This document shows, in pieces, positions 7,989 to 15,104 of a stretch of DNA of 64,000 nucleotides. Source of the stretch: Burkholderiales bacterium (lineage in GTDB: Bacteria; Pseudomonadota; Gammaproteobacteria; Burkholderiales; Burkholderiaceae_C). The stretch lies in the NCBI GenBank assembly GCA_028868855.1, contig JAGWTR010000010.1, forward strand, positions 55,570-119,569. The letters run 5' to 3'. Position 1 is the stretch's first letter. Every line of letters begins with the position of its first letter. The translations under genes and the position numbers were made by a program. The notes beneath the pieces were generated by a model that worked only from the letters and a program-made list of their open reading frames with translations, searched no databases and was not told the origin of the DNA.

Positions 7989-8780
7989 TCAGGCCGCCCC
8001 ATGGACATCTGTGCCTGCCGGCCAGGCCGTGAGCATTTCACATCCTTCGGGCGTCACGGCGACCATGTGCTCCCATTGAGCGGACAGGGATCGGTCCTTC
8101 GTGACCACGGTCCACCCGTCGGCCAGTTCTCGTGTTTCGCGTCCGCCTGCATTGAGCATGGGCTCGATGGTGAAGATCATCCCCGGCTTGAGTTCGAGCC
8201 CCTCCCCACGCCGCCCATAGTGCAGCACCTGAGGCTCATCGTGGTAGATCTGCCCGATGCCATGCCCGCAGTACTCGTGCACCACGCTGAAGCGCTCGCG
8301 GTGGGCGACCGACTGGATGGCATGGCCGATGTCGCCCAGCCTGGCCCCCGGTCGGACCTGCTTGATCCCGGCCAACAAGGCTTCATAGGCGGTCGTCACC
8401 AGGCGGCGCCCCAACACACTGGGCGCGCCGACAAAGAACATGCGACTGGTGTCGCCAAACCAGCCATCCTTGATGACCGCTACATCGATGTTGACGATGT
8501 CGCCTTTCTTCAGAATCTTGTCGGGCGAAGGAATGCCGTGACAGACGACCTGGTTGACCGATGTGAGGATGGTCTTGGGATAGCCGTGATAACCCAGGTT
8601 GGCTGGCGTGGCCCCCTGAACATGGACGATGTGGTCATGGCACAGGCGATCAAGGCTCTCCGTGCTCGCCCCTGGAACGACGTGGGGCTCGATCATGCGG
8701 AGCACCTCCGCCGCCAACTGGGCCGCGCGCCGCGCCATGGCGATCTCTGCGGGCGCGTGAATGGGGACGCCTCTTGCCAT
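7989..8780 (-). CDS. map: Type I methionine aminopeptidase
   Basis: A 263-aa cytoplasmic metalloprotease that removes the initiator methionine. All five metal ligands are visible: Asp99 and Asp110 (IVNIDVAVIKDGWFGDTSR), His173 (YCGHGIG), Glu206 (FTIEPM) and Glu237 (QWEHMVAV). The substrate-contacting His81 (VVCHGIP) is also present. Its start overlaps the stop of the ParD-like gene by one base (TGATG), indicating translational coupling. This is probably an accessory map paralogue, since the housekeeping copy of Burkholderiales usually sits beside rpsB, which is not in this window. Confidence 0.93.
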   Translation of the reverse strand: MARGVPIHAPAEIAMARRAAQLAAEVLRMIEPHVVPGASTESLDRLCHDHIVHVQGATPANLGYHGYPKTILTSVNQVVCHGIPSPDKILKKGDIVNIDVAVIKDGWFGDTSRMFFVGAPSVLGRRLVTTAYEALLAGIKQVRPGARLGDIGHAIQSVAHRERFSVVHEYCGHGIGQIYHDEPQVLHYGRRGEGLELKPGMIFTIEPMLNAGGRETRELADGWTVVTKDRSLSAQWEHMVAVTPEGCEMLTAWPAGTDVHGAA

Positions 8781-9034
8781 CAGCGCTTGCCCTTCGAAGA
8801 CGCAGCAGGGGGGCTGATCTGGGAGGCAAGCGCCACGCTCAGGTCCAGCCCGCCAGACAACTCCGCTCGGATGAGCAACTGGCAGATGTCCTGGTGGTTC
8901 AACTCGGGGTGCATCTCGGTCAACATGCCGACACGCATCCAGTGCTCGGCCTGCGCATTGATGGACCTGCTGAGAGCGTTGCCAGCCACACGCAGGTTCT
9001 CGTGCATTGAGTCAGAAATTTTTACGATGCCCAT
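8780..9034 (-). CDS. ParD-like DNA-binding/antitoxin-type protein
   Basis: An 84-aa protein of the ParD-like family. The N-terminal MGIVKISDSMHENLRVA resembles a ribbon-helix-helix strand and first helix, followed by SRSINAQAEHWMRVG, the second helix typical of this family. The C-terminal part (ELSGGLDLSVAL...) has no known role. The start was placed at 9034 (or the ATG two codons earlier, 9040) by family resemblance; upstream reading gives an unrelated stretch through repeats. It is coupled to map, not to a ParE toxin. A 10-bp inverted repeat at 9048-9078 directly upstream suggests autoregulation. Confidence 0.78.
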   Translation of the reverse strand: MGIVKISDSMHENLRVAGNALSRSINAQAEHWMRVGMLTEMHPELNHQDICQLLIRAELSGGLDLSVALASQISPPAASSKGKR

Positions 9035-9047
9035 AACCATAGAACAC

Positions 9048-9078
9048 ACAAAACATATTCGAAATGTATATGTTTTGT
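9048..9078. promoter_or_regulatory. Inverted-repeat operator before the parD-like/map pair
   Basis: ACAAAACATA (9048-9057) and TATGTTTTGT (9069-9078) are perfect 10-bp inverted repeats around an 11-bp centre. The site lies 8-14 bp upstream of the ParD-like start codon, in the place expected for an autorepressor site. Confidence 0.65.
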
Positions 9079-9248
9079 TCGGTTTTTGCAAGCCGACTGG
9101 GCGGAATCCATCAGGTTCAGCAGTCCGCTTGGGGTCGGCTCGTGACACAAATCGAAACCGGTCGCTCACAGGATCTAACGCCCAGTCTTTGATGCACTGC
9201 TCGCCTTTGGCGTCGATGGTCAATAGCCTTTGAACCCAAGGGATTCTT

Positions 9249-9322
9249 CTGAACTCTATTCTTCCGTTCAGAACTCTATTCAAACGAACCACATGCTGGT
9301 TTGACTTAATAGAGTCAGTAAC
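9249..9322. repeat. REP-like repeat cluster with imperfect hairpin
   Basis: Two direct GAACTCTATT units (9251-9260, 9271-9280) are followed by AATAGAGTCAGTAA (9308-9321) in opposite orientation. GAACTCTATT-CAAACGAACCA (9271-9291) forms an imperfect hairpin with TGGTTTGACTTAATAGAGTC (9297-9316) around a CATGC-like loop. The sequence CGAACCACATG at 9284-9294 recurs at 37121-37131, just before gph. The 510-bp stretch 9035-9544 otherwise holds only the operator at 9048-9078 and the repeat at 9430. Confidence 0.65.
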
Positions 9323-9429
9323 AGAACTTGGCAAGTTTCCCTGTGCGGCTCGGGTCAGAGAAGCCTCGTCATAAGGCGAAAAGTCCGTAAAGCCGGCCGG
9401 TCTGGCGGCGATTGGTGAAATCTTGGCTA

Positions 9430-9443
9430 AATAGAGTCAGTAA
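9430..9443 (-). repeat. Further copy of the AATAGAGTCAGTAA repeat
   Basis: AATAGAGTCAGTAA is identical to 9308-9321 and differs by one base from the reverse complement of TTACGGACTCTATT at 37040-37117. It lies 101 bp upstream of the PAAR gene and may mark the left edge of the island. Confidence 0.6.
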
Positions 9444-9544
9444 CCAGTCTGGCTGCAGTGAAAGCTCAAGCCCATCCGCCCTTTGGGGGCAGTTCTGGCG
9501 CCCGCCTCAATGCTACATTTCACCCAAAATTCAAGGAGGGTGAA

Positions 9545-10075
9545 ATGGGCCAAAGACCATTCATTGTCGTAGGCGACCAGACCGACCACGGTGGCGTTGT
9601 CATCGAAGGGTCAGTGATGACCGACACGCACGGAAAGGCGATTGCTCGTGTGGGTGATCAGGTCACGTGCCCCAAGCGCAATCACGGCTCGACGGTGATC
9701 GTGACCGGCGATCCGACCATGATCATTGATGGCAAGCCTGCGGCCAGACACGGCGATCGATGTGCGTGCGGAGCAATCCTGATTTCAAGCCAGTTCGTGT
9801 CAACGGCATCAGATGGCGGAAGTTCTAACCCACAAGCAGCCAGCGAAGCACAGAAGGCCGGTGCAGAGGCAGCCGGACTGATCTCAAAGCTGATGCTGCA
9901 GTACGACGACAAGCTCGTGCTGATCGACGATGCGACTGGCCAGCCGTTGAGCCATGCGCAGTACGCGATCAAGCGTGCCTCTGGCGAGCTGGAGTTTGGG
10001 ACCACGGATGATGACGGGTGCACGCATTTGCTGTCGGCCACAGCCGAGTCCGAGATGGTGGACATCTATGTCTGA
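9545..10075 (+). CDS. PAAR-domain protein (type VI secretion spike)
   Basis: A 176-aa protein. The N-terminal PAAR domain (about 1-90: FIVVGDQTDHGGVVIEGS, ARVGDQVTCPKRNHGS, VTGDPTMIIDGKPAARHGD, ACGAIL) is the metal-bound cone that caps the VgrG spike of a type VI secretion system. A C-terminal extension (about 125-176: DDKLVLIDDATGQPLSHAQY...) resembles a small transthyretin-like or adaptor domain. A strong AAGGAGGG ribosome site (9532-9539) fixes the start. The stop overlaps the lysozyme gene by 8 bp, making this a delivery protein for that effector. No other secretion-system genes are in the window, so it is an orphan cassette. Confidence 0.88.
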   Translation: MGQRPFIVVGDQTDHGGVVIEGSVMTDTHGKAIARVGDQVTCPKRNHGSTVIVTGDPTMIIDGKPAARHGDRCACGAILISSQFVSTASDGGSSNPQAASEAQKAGAEAAGLISKLMLQYDDKLVLIDDATGQPLSHAQYAIKRASGELEFGTTDDDGCTHLLSATAESEMVDIYV

Positions 10076-10679
10076 AGCAGCGCAAACCGTTACGTCACCG
10101 ACAGGCAAAGTGTTGCGCCACCGGGGTTCACACAAGACAACACAGAAGGAAAGCGCTGAGGCCAAAGCCATTCGGGTCAAGACGGCCCAGGCTGAGCGTC
10201 TGGCTCGGAACAAGAAGAGCCTTGAGGATAAAAACGTCAAGGCATTTCTTCGGGCCATCGCCGAAGCCGAAGGTGGCGGCTATGACTTCAAGTACGGTGC
10301 GATCAAAGGGAAGAGGAACGATCCATGGCGTTTCACGGACTTCTCGACGCACCCTGGCGCTGGCTACGGTGGTTCGACAACGGCATCGGGCATGTACCAA
10401 ATCACCATAGATACATGGAAGGACCATGGCACCAACGCCATGGGCCTAACCGACTTCAAGCCGGAAACGCAAGATCTGATTGCCGTTGACATGCTTGATA
10501 GCATGGGGGCGCTGGACAAGATCAAGGATGGCGATGTGCCTGGCGCCATGCCAATGGCGTCGAGAAAATGGGCAGCCTTGCCGCAGGGGCCTGGGTTAGC
10601 AAACCGCTACAACCAACCGTACATGAAGTACGAAAAGTTCATCGAGTTCTACAAGAGCTTTGGAGGCGAAACGAAATGA
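10068..10679 (+). CDS. Lambda-endolysin-like (GH104) peptidoglycan hydrolase, T6SS effector
   Basis: A 203-aa protein with a basic, helical N-terminus (about 1-55), then a domain resembling phage lambda R endolysin, a lytic transglycosylase that cleaves peptidoglycan glycan strands. Matching blocks are FLRAIAEAEGGG (Glu68 at the place of the lambda catalytic Glu), FTDFSTHPG, TASGMYQITIDTW, LTDFKPETQDLIAV and KWAALP. There is no signal peptide, as expected for an effector carried by a PAAR spike. Translation is coupled on both sides: 8-bp overlap with the PAAR gene and a 4-bp ATGA overlap with the next gene. Confidence 0.82.
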   Translation: MSEAAQTVTSPTGKVLRHRGSHKTTQKESAEAKAIRVKTAQAERLARNKKSLEDKNVKAFLRAIAEAEGGGYDFKYGAIKGKRNDPWRFTDFSTHPGAGYGGSTTASGMYQITIDTWKDHGTNAMGLTDFKPETQDLIAVDMLDSMGALDKIKDGDVPGAMPMASRKWAALPQGPGLANRYNQPYMKYEKFIEFYKSFGGETK

Positions 10680-11041
10680 GCCGCAACCGATGGGCACTGC
10701 CGATACTGTTGGCGATCGCTTCTGCTGCCGGGGCGGCGGCTCACCTCCACGAGGGGCAGCTTTTCACCAGTGCGCGAAAGAGCCTGATCAAGGACAAGTG
10801 GATGCCTGTGTCCATGCATGCTAACGATGATTACGTTTACGAGGGCGTTGAAAAGCAACTCGTCAAGCGAGGATTCAAAGAAGTGGACAGCTGTTCAATG
10901 GATTCATCGCGCTGCATCTTGTATTACAAGCGCGGCAAGGAATGCTTGCGTCTCGACACGGTTGGTGAGCAACTGACAATGATGAAAGTCGAGCAATGGT
11001 CGAGTGAATGTGCAGATGCGCCGCCCAAGAAGGCAGAGTAG
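10676..11041 (+). CDS. Putative periplasmic immunity protein for the lysozyme effector
   Basis: A 121-aa protein with an N-terminal hydrophobic signal or anchor (about 7-22, LPILLAIASAAGAAAH). The soluble domain carries three Cys (DSCSMDSSRC, GKEC) and one more near the C-terminus (SSEC), plausible disulfides in the periplasm. No family was recognised. The immunity role is inferred from its ATGA-coupled position after a peptidoglycan-targeting effector and from its predicted location in the compartment where that effector acts. Confidence 0.65.
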   Translation: MSRNRWALPILLAIASAAGAAAHLHEGQLFTSARKSLIKDKWMPVSMHANDDYVYEGVEKQLVKRGFKEVDSCSMDSSRCILYYKRGKECLRLDTVGEQLTMMKVEQWSSECADAPPKKAE

Positions 11042-11322
11042 AGGGTCGACAACGGCTTCGACGACACCTGTGAGCGTGCTGTAGTGAAGAATCCGCCTGA
11101 ATAGGACTATTTCGATACTTGGGTGGTTTCGGTCGTAACTGTCTAATCGACAGTACCGCAGCGGTTGCGGCTCCTCAATGCAGATGGCTGTAATGGCTGT
11201 AAATCGGGCAAGTGCTGAAGCCCCTTTATCGAGGCCTGCTCTCGGTAATGCCCTTGTGGCAAGGTGTTCCATGGGAAGATGGGGCGCACCCATGCAGCAG
11301 CCCCTCCCAAGGCGCCCTGAAC

Positions 11323-12372
11323 ATGAATCGGAACTCATCTTTTAGCGCTACGCAACCAAACAAAACATCGCGCAGACGCGAGTCCCAGGATGAGCGCTGG
11401 GCTGCCTCGTTAATGCAGTTGGCATCCAGTCTACAGAACACTGCATCCACTCAAGTACCTGCGGTGATCAATCAATATTCGGAACAACTCAGCACACTGC
11501 TATCTGCTTTGAGATCAAGGGGCTTTGAGGCCCACCGGGTGTGCAAGAGGATGAACGCAGCCCTATCCAAGGAAGATCTTGGCAGTTATATCAACGATGC
11601 CTGTGAGCTAGCGGTCGCGAGTCACTTTCTAGCACTCTATCCTGAGACGTTTCGTTATCAGATACCTTCTGAGGCCAGCAAACAGGGCAAGCCTAAGAAC
11701 TTCGATTTTGCCTTCTCTGCGGATGGCGTCGAGTTCAACGTCGAAGTGAAGTCCTTAACCCCAGAGCCGATGAATCGTCCAAGACGACTACTTAAGTCGT
11801 TCTTGCCACAACCATGGACCCATGATCTTGTTAGTCAAGGCGCAGAATTCGAGGCGAACTGCATGCCAGCCATCACGCGCTTGATGACCTCCGCGTCGGC
11901 GCAGCTTCCACGCGGCAATGGCGCACACAACGTGATGCTACTGTGCTGCAACGATCCGGATGAGATTGCGGATGTGTTGACATGCCTCATTGGCCCACAT
12001 GGCCTATGCAGGTCAACCGAATCTAATGGTCCTTTACCGGGACTAAGCGATTTTCCGCATATCGACACGGTTGTGATATGCCTAATGGGACTTCAACACC
12101 TCTGTGTTCTAGAGCCTCCACGTCGACAAAGGTTTTTCCCCAATGACACCGCTGATGTGGGCGGGGCCCGGGCATGGGCGTACCAGAGTGCAATTCCAAT
12201 TTCTGTGAACTTGAGGCGCGTATCGCTCACGGAGCATCAGACGATGACACTAGGGCAAGCCTTCAACCTCTACGACGCTCACTTTTATCCAAACCTTAAC
12301 TCCAGCTATAGCGATTGCCAAGAGGGGTTTTTCAAACTCTTCAATACGTTGAAAGGTTCACGGTCCTTGTAG
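11323..12372 (+). CDS. Protein of unknown function with possible PD-(D/E)XK nuclease motif
   Basis: A 349-aa protein of no recognised family. The N-terminal half is helical and polar. A segment with Asp129 (NFDFAFSADG) followed by Glu141-Val-Lys143 (FNVEVKSL), and an acidic helix before it (YINDACELAVA, Glu95), fits the spacing of a PD-(D/E)XK nuclease core. The C-terminal half has hydrophobic strands (NVMLLCCNDP, HIDTVVICLMGL). The start at 11323 was chosen over upstream in-frame codons because those add low-complexity residues, but no good ribosome site is seen. The 281-bp gap before it (11042-11322) holds an ACTGTC/GACAGT inverted repeat near 11139-11155 and no gene. Nuclease activity is an inference. 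Confidence 0.6.
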   Translation: MNRNSSFSATQPNKTSRRRESQDERWAASLMQLASSLQNTASTQVPAVINQYSEQLSTLLSALRSRGFEAHRVCKRMNAALSKEDLGSYINDACELAVASHFLALYPETFRYQIPSEASKQGKPKNFDFAFSADGVEFNVEVKSLTPEPMNRPRRLLKSFLPQPWTHDLVSQGAEFEANCMPAITRLMTSASAQLPRGNGAHNVMLLCCNDPDEIADVLTCLIGPHGLCRSTESNGPLPGLSDFPHIDTVVICLMGLQHLCVLEPPRRQRFFPNDTADVGGARAWAYQSAIPISVNLRRVSLTEHQTMTLGQAFNLYDAHFYPNLNSSYSDCQEGFFKLFNTLKGSRSL

Positions 12373-12463
12373 TAGACGTAACTGAAAAAGCTTTATCAGC
12401 GTAAGGTCGCAGTGTCGATAGCTACGACCAACCTAAACTCCAGTTGCAGCTAATCGTGACGTT

Positions 12464-12988
12464 CTAAGAACGAAGAAGTCCCAGATTCTCTAACCGGAAT
12501 GACATGGCGGCAGTGCTGACATTAAAGCGCTTCGCAAGGTTGCCAACATCGTCCTCGTCATCTAGATCGAAGGCATGTTTTTTTATCTCGTTGCGAACGA
12601 GTTCCGAAGGCATGAGTAAAGCCGCTGCAAACTGGTTCGCCTCTACTTCTTCGTGATCATTGCCTGTCGACGATTCATCATCTCGACGGAACACAGACTT
12701 ATCAATGAATAGGCGCGGCTGTTGGCTCTTTACATGAAGTACGTAATGTCCAATTTCATGCGCTATGGTGAAGCGCTGACGCACTGATGAGTGCGCAGAG
12801 TTGTACCCAATCACCCCACGTCCATTTTCAACGACCAACACGCCTGAGGCGTCTGCAAGCCCTCTGGCCTGGGCGATCAGGCCCAGTTGATTGACGACAG
12901 ATTCCAGCGGAATAGGAGCTCGATAAGCATCACTTGCCCGAAGGATCTGCGCTGCCTTTTGCTCAATCTGCTGGGTCTGGTTCTTCAT
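12464..12988 (-). CDS. ImmA/IrrE-family metallopeptidase
   Basis: A 174-aa zinc protease of the ImmA/IrrE group. The HEXXH motif is His77-Glu78-x-x-His81 (FTIAHEIGHYVLH), with a downstream acidic helix EEVEANQFAAALLMP (about 111-126) giving the third ligand. Such proteins cleave or inactivate a partner XRE-type repressor after a stress or damage signal. Its ATG overlaps the stop of the XRE gene by 4 bp (ATGA), so the two are translated together and probably work together. Confidence 0.9.
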   Translation of the reverse strand: MKNQTQQIEQKAAQILRASDAYRAPIPLESVVNQLGLIAQARGLADASGVLVVENGRGVIGYNSAHSSVRQRFTIAHEIGHYVLHVKSQQPRLFIDKSVFRRDDESSTGNDHEEVEANQFAAALLMPSELVRNEIKKHAFDLDDEDDVGNLAKRFNVSTAAMSFRLENLGLLRS

Positions 12989-13395
12989 GATTTCCTTTTT
13001 GGGCGGTCAGGGGTATTTGCAGAGTTCGTCAACTGAAGAACGGCCTGAGCAATGAAGCTTGTCAGGTCTTGCTCCAGGCCTTCGTCACCGGCCGCTTTTT
13101 CTTTGATCTGCTTGAGCATCTGCTCATTTAACTTGGCTTTTGGCGATGCAGCAACCAGCTCAGCTTTCCGAGGTATCAATGCTGCTAACTCGGTATCGAG
13201 CTGGTGCGCGATTTGCCACAGAAGGAACAATGGTGCATGTTGGCGACCGGCCTCAATATTGACGATCGATGCGCGACTCACTTCAAGCTTATTTGCCAGA
13301 GCTGCCTGGCTAAGCTTTTGCGGTTGACTTTCACGCGCGGCGCGGATTCGGTCTCCCACTGCTTTGTACAGCACATCTGCATCAGCTTCATTCAT
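12985..13395 (-). CDS. XRE-family transcriptional regulator
   Basis: A 136-aa regulator. The helix-turn-helix (about 14-65: IRAARESQPQKLSQAALANK, VSRASIVNIEAGR) is followed by a helical, Lys-rich C-terminus. The start at 13395 (MNEADADVLYKAV) begins the conserved fold; a longer frame to 13479 crosses the operator region and is unlikely. It is coupled to the ImmA-type protease gene and divergent from the ubiquitin-like operon. Tandem TTTGCAAA palindromes at 13427-13452 between them are the probable operator, so it likely represses both directions. Confidence 0.88.
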   Translation of the reverse strand: MNEADADVLYKAVGDRIRAARESQPQKLSQAALANKLEVSRASIVNIEAGRQHAPLFLLWQIAHQLDTELAALIPRKAELVAASPKAKLNEQMLKQIKEKAAGDEGLEQDLTSFIAQAVLQLTNSANTPDRPKRKS

Positions 13396-13426
13396 CGTGG
13401 GCGCGAGTCTACATGCACATGTTTTT

Positions 13427-13452
13427 TTTGCAAACAGGTTTGCAATGCAAAC
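13427..13452. promoter_or_regulatory. Tandem palindromic operator between XRE gene and Ubl operon
   Basis: TTTGCAAA (13427-13434) is followed by GTTTGCAATGCAAAC (13438-13452; 7-bp arms around one base). They lie 32-57 bp upstream of the XRE start and just upstream of the -35 of the Ubl promoter, the place expected for shared control. Confidence 0.65.
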
Positions 13453-13472
13453 GTGATTGTGTAAATCATCAT

Positions 13473-13501
13473 TTGACATTTGTTGGGGCTAGGTGAAAAA
13501 T
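13473..13501 (+). promoter_or_regulatory. Predicted sigma70 promoter of the Ubl operon
   Basis: A consensus -35 TTGACA (13473-13478) is separated by 17 bp from a weak -10 AAAAAT (13496-13501). It is followed by a strong ribosome site AAGGAGG (13525-13531) before the ATG at 13538. Confidence 0.5.
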
Positions 13502-13537
13502 CAAAGCCATCCAAGGTTGAGCCCAAGGAGGGCAGTG

Positions 13538-13831
13538 ATGAGTACAGAGCAACAGAGCCACGAACACCACACGCACGGTGATCACGGCCAGCCCCATCCA
13601 CATCCGGTATGGCACGAGATCTTCGTTAACGGCAAGCCGCGCACATACCACCACGAGCACATCAGCTACGAGGATGTTGTGCACATCGCGTTTCCTGAAG
13701 GCCCGTTCGACATTCTGTACACGGTGGCGTTCGCCAACTTCCACGGCCACGACGGCACGCTGGCTCCGGGCCAGTCCACCACTGTTCACAATGGGATGGA
13801 ATTCCGTGTCCGCAAAACCAACCGCTCCTGA
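13538..13831 (+). CDS. Single-domain bacterial ubiquitin-like protein (multiubiquitin-family fold)
   Basis: A 97-aa protein with a His-rich N-terminus (about 6-23) and one beta-grasp domain. VWHEIFVNGKPRTYHHEHISYEDVV and the ending GQSTTVHNGMEFRVRKTNRS match the repeated unit of the multiubiquitin domain family. It ends in Asn-Arg-Ser with no terminal Gly-Gly, so conjugation would need either a different C-terminal chemistry or processing. The start is set by AAGGAGG at 13525-13531; an upstream frame from 13493 lacks a ribosome site. It overlaps the E1-like gene and is the first gene of the operon. Confidence 0.85.
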   Translation: MSTEQQSHEHHTHGDHGQPHPHPVWHEIFVNGKPRTYHHEHISYEDVVHIAFPEGPFDILYTVAFANFHGHDGTLAPGQSTTVHNGMEFRVRKTNRS

Positions 13832-15104
13832 CTCGGGCTACGCTGCCCTGCAAGGGCTGGGGTACGAGGTGGAAGTGCGCCAGCAGCATTTGCTGGTGCA
13901 CTCCGTCCCCTACGTCACATCGAACTGCACCATCGACCACGCCACCCTTGTCTGCAAGTACGTGGAAAACGCGGGCACGATCCTGCCGCCGACGGCTGCC
14001 GGTGACGATCATCAGGTGTGGTGGACGGGCTCATTTCCTTGCCGCAGCGACGGCACGCTGATGCTGGCGGAGCTTGTTGCCAACGCGCAGCCGACGCCGT
14101 TCACGGTCTTTGAGGGCTGCGAGTCGCAGCACCGCTTCTCGAACAAGCCGGATGAGTACAGCCAGACAGGCTATCCCGACCACTTTGAGAAGGTTACGCA
14201 CTACGTGACGCTCATTCAAAGCCAGGCAAAAGTACTTGACCCGAATGCTGACGCCCGCACACGTCGCGTGATCCCGCCTTCGGAGCCAGACTCGGTCTTC
14301 CGCTACGCCGACACGGCCAGCGTGCGAGCTGAAATCGTGGCCACGTCGGCCCGGCTGAAGCTACGCAAGGTCGCAATCGTTGGACTCGGTGGTACCGGCG
14401 GCTATGTCTTCGACCAAGTTGTGAAGACGCCCGTGTGGGAGATTCACCCGTTTGACGGAGATGACTTCAAACAGCACAACGCCTTCCGTGCGCCGGGCGC
14501 CGCGACCGAGCAGGAGCTTCGTCGGCACATGAAGAAAGTTGACTACTTCGTTGAGCGCTACAGCCCTATGCGCAAGGGTCTGGTGCCTCATCCCTATTTT
14601 CTTGACGAGTCGAATGTGGCCGAGCTGGCGGGCTTCGATTTTGTCTTCGTGTGCGTCGATAAGGGCAGGGCGCGCAAAGCCATTTGCGGCTACTTGGCGG
14701 CGCAGGGCATCCCGTTTGTCGATGTCGGCATGGACGTCGTCATGGATGCCGAATCGCAACAGCTTGACGGAACCTGCCGAGTCACGACCGTAACGCCGTT
14801 CAAGAACGACCACGTCGGTGGCGCCATCCCGATGGACGACGACGAGTCGGACGCGCTTTACCGCCAGAACATCCAAGTGGCAGACCTGAATGCGCTGAAC
14901 GCCCAGTACGCGGTAATCAAGTGGAAGCAACTATTTGGCTTCTACGAAGACCGTGCGCGGTCGCATCAAGCGACGTTCACCGTGGCGACGCAGTCGCTGA
15001 CCCGGGGCGAGCTTGTCGCTCCTAGCCAAGGCTCAGATCCGGCCCTAAATTGGACCGACTCTGGAAAGGTAATGGCGGCCGTCAGCGTCGGAGTTGCCGG
15101 ATGA
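13806..15104 (+). CDS. E2/E1-like fusion: DUF6791-type N-terminus plus ThiF adenylyltransferase
   Basis: About 432 aa. The N-terminal 150 residues (LQGLGYEVEVRQQHLLVHSVPYV..., HQVWWTGSFPCRSDG..., HRFSNKPDEYSQTGYPDHFEKV) look like the E2-related/DUF6791 region seen in bacterial Ub-like operons. From about residue 180 comes a ThiF/E1 Rossmann domain: VAIVGLGGTGGYV at about 188-200 for ATP, HPFDGDDFKQHNAFR with acidic and Asn/Arg residues of the adenylation site, and DFVFVCVDKGRARK. It should adenylate the Ubl C-terminus and pass it on. The start is GTG 13806 (26-bp overlap with the Ubl gene) or ATG 13791; the frame further upstream is a shadow of the Ubl gene. It ends in an ATGA overlap with the next gene. 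Confidence 0.83.
   Translation: MSAKPTAPDSGYAALQGLGYEVEVRQQHLLVHSVPYVTSNCTIDHATLVCKYVENAGTILPPTAAGDDHQVWWTGSFPCRSDGTLMLAELVANAQPTPFTVFEGCESQHRFSNKPDEYSQTGYPDHFEKVTHYVTLIQSQAKVLDPNADARTRRVIPPSEPDSVFRYADTASVRAEIVATSARLKLRKVAIVGLGGTGGYVFDQVVKTPVWEIHPFDGDDFKQHNAFRAPGAATEQELRRHMKKVDYFVERYSPMRKGLVPHPYFLDESNVAELAGFDFVFVCVDKGRARKAICGYLAAQGIPFVDVGMDVVMDAESQQLDGTCRVTTVTPFKNDHVGGAIPMDDDESDALYRQNIQVADLNALNAQYAVIKWKQLFGFYEDRARSHQATFTVATQSLTRGELVAPSQGSDPALNWTDSGKVMAAVSVGVAG

Noticed and set aside
9035..9334. 100-residue extension of the ParD-like protein
   Set aside because: It crosses an operator-like inverted repeat and REP-like repeats and shows no conserved sequence.
13578..13805. Long N-terminal extension of the E1-like protein
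   Set aside because: This part is the Ubl gene read in another frame, Ser/Arg/Thr-rich and without domain; the real start is near 13791-13806.
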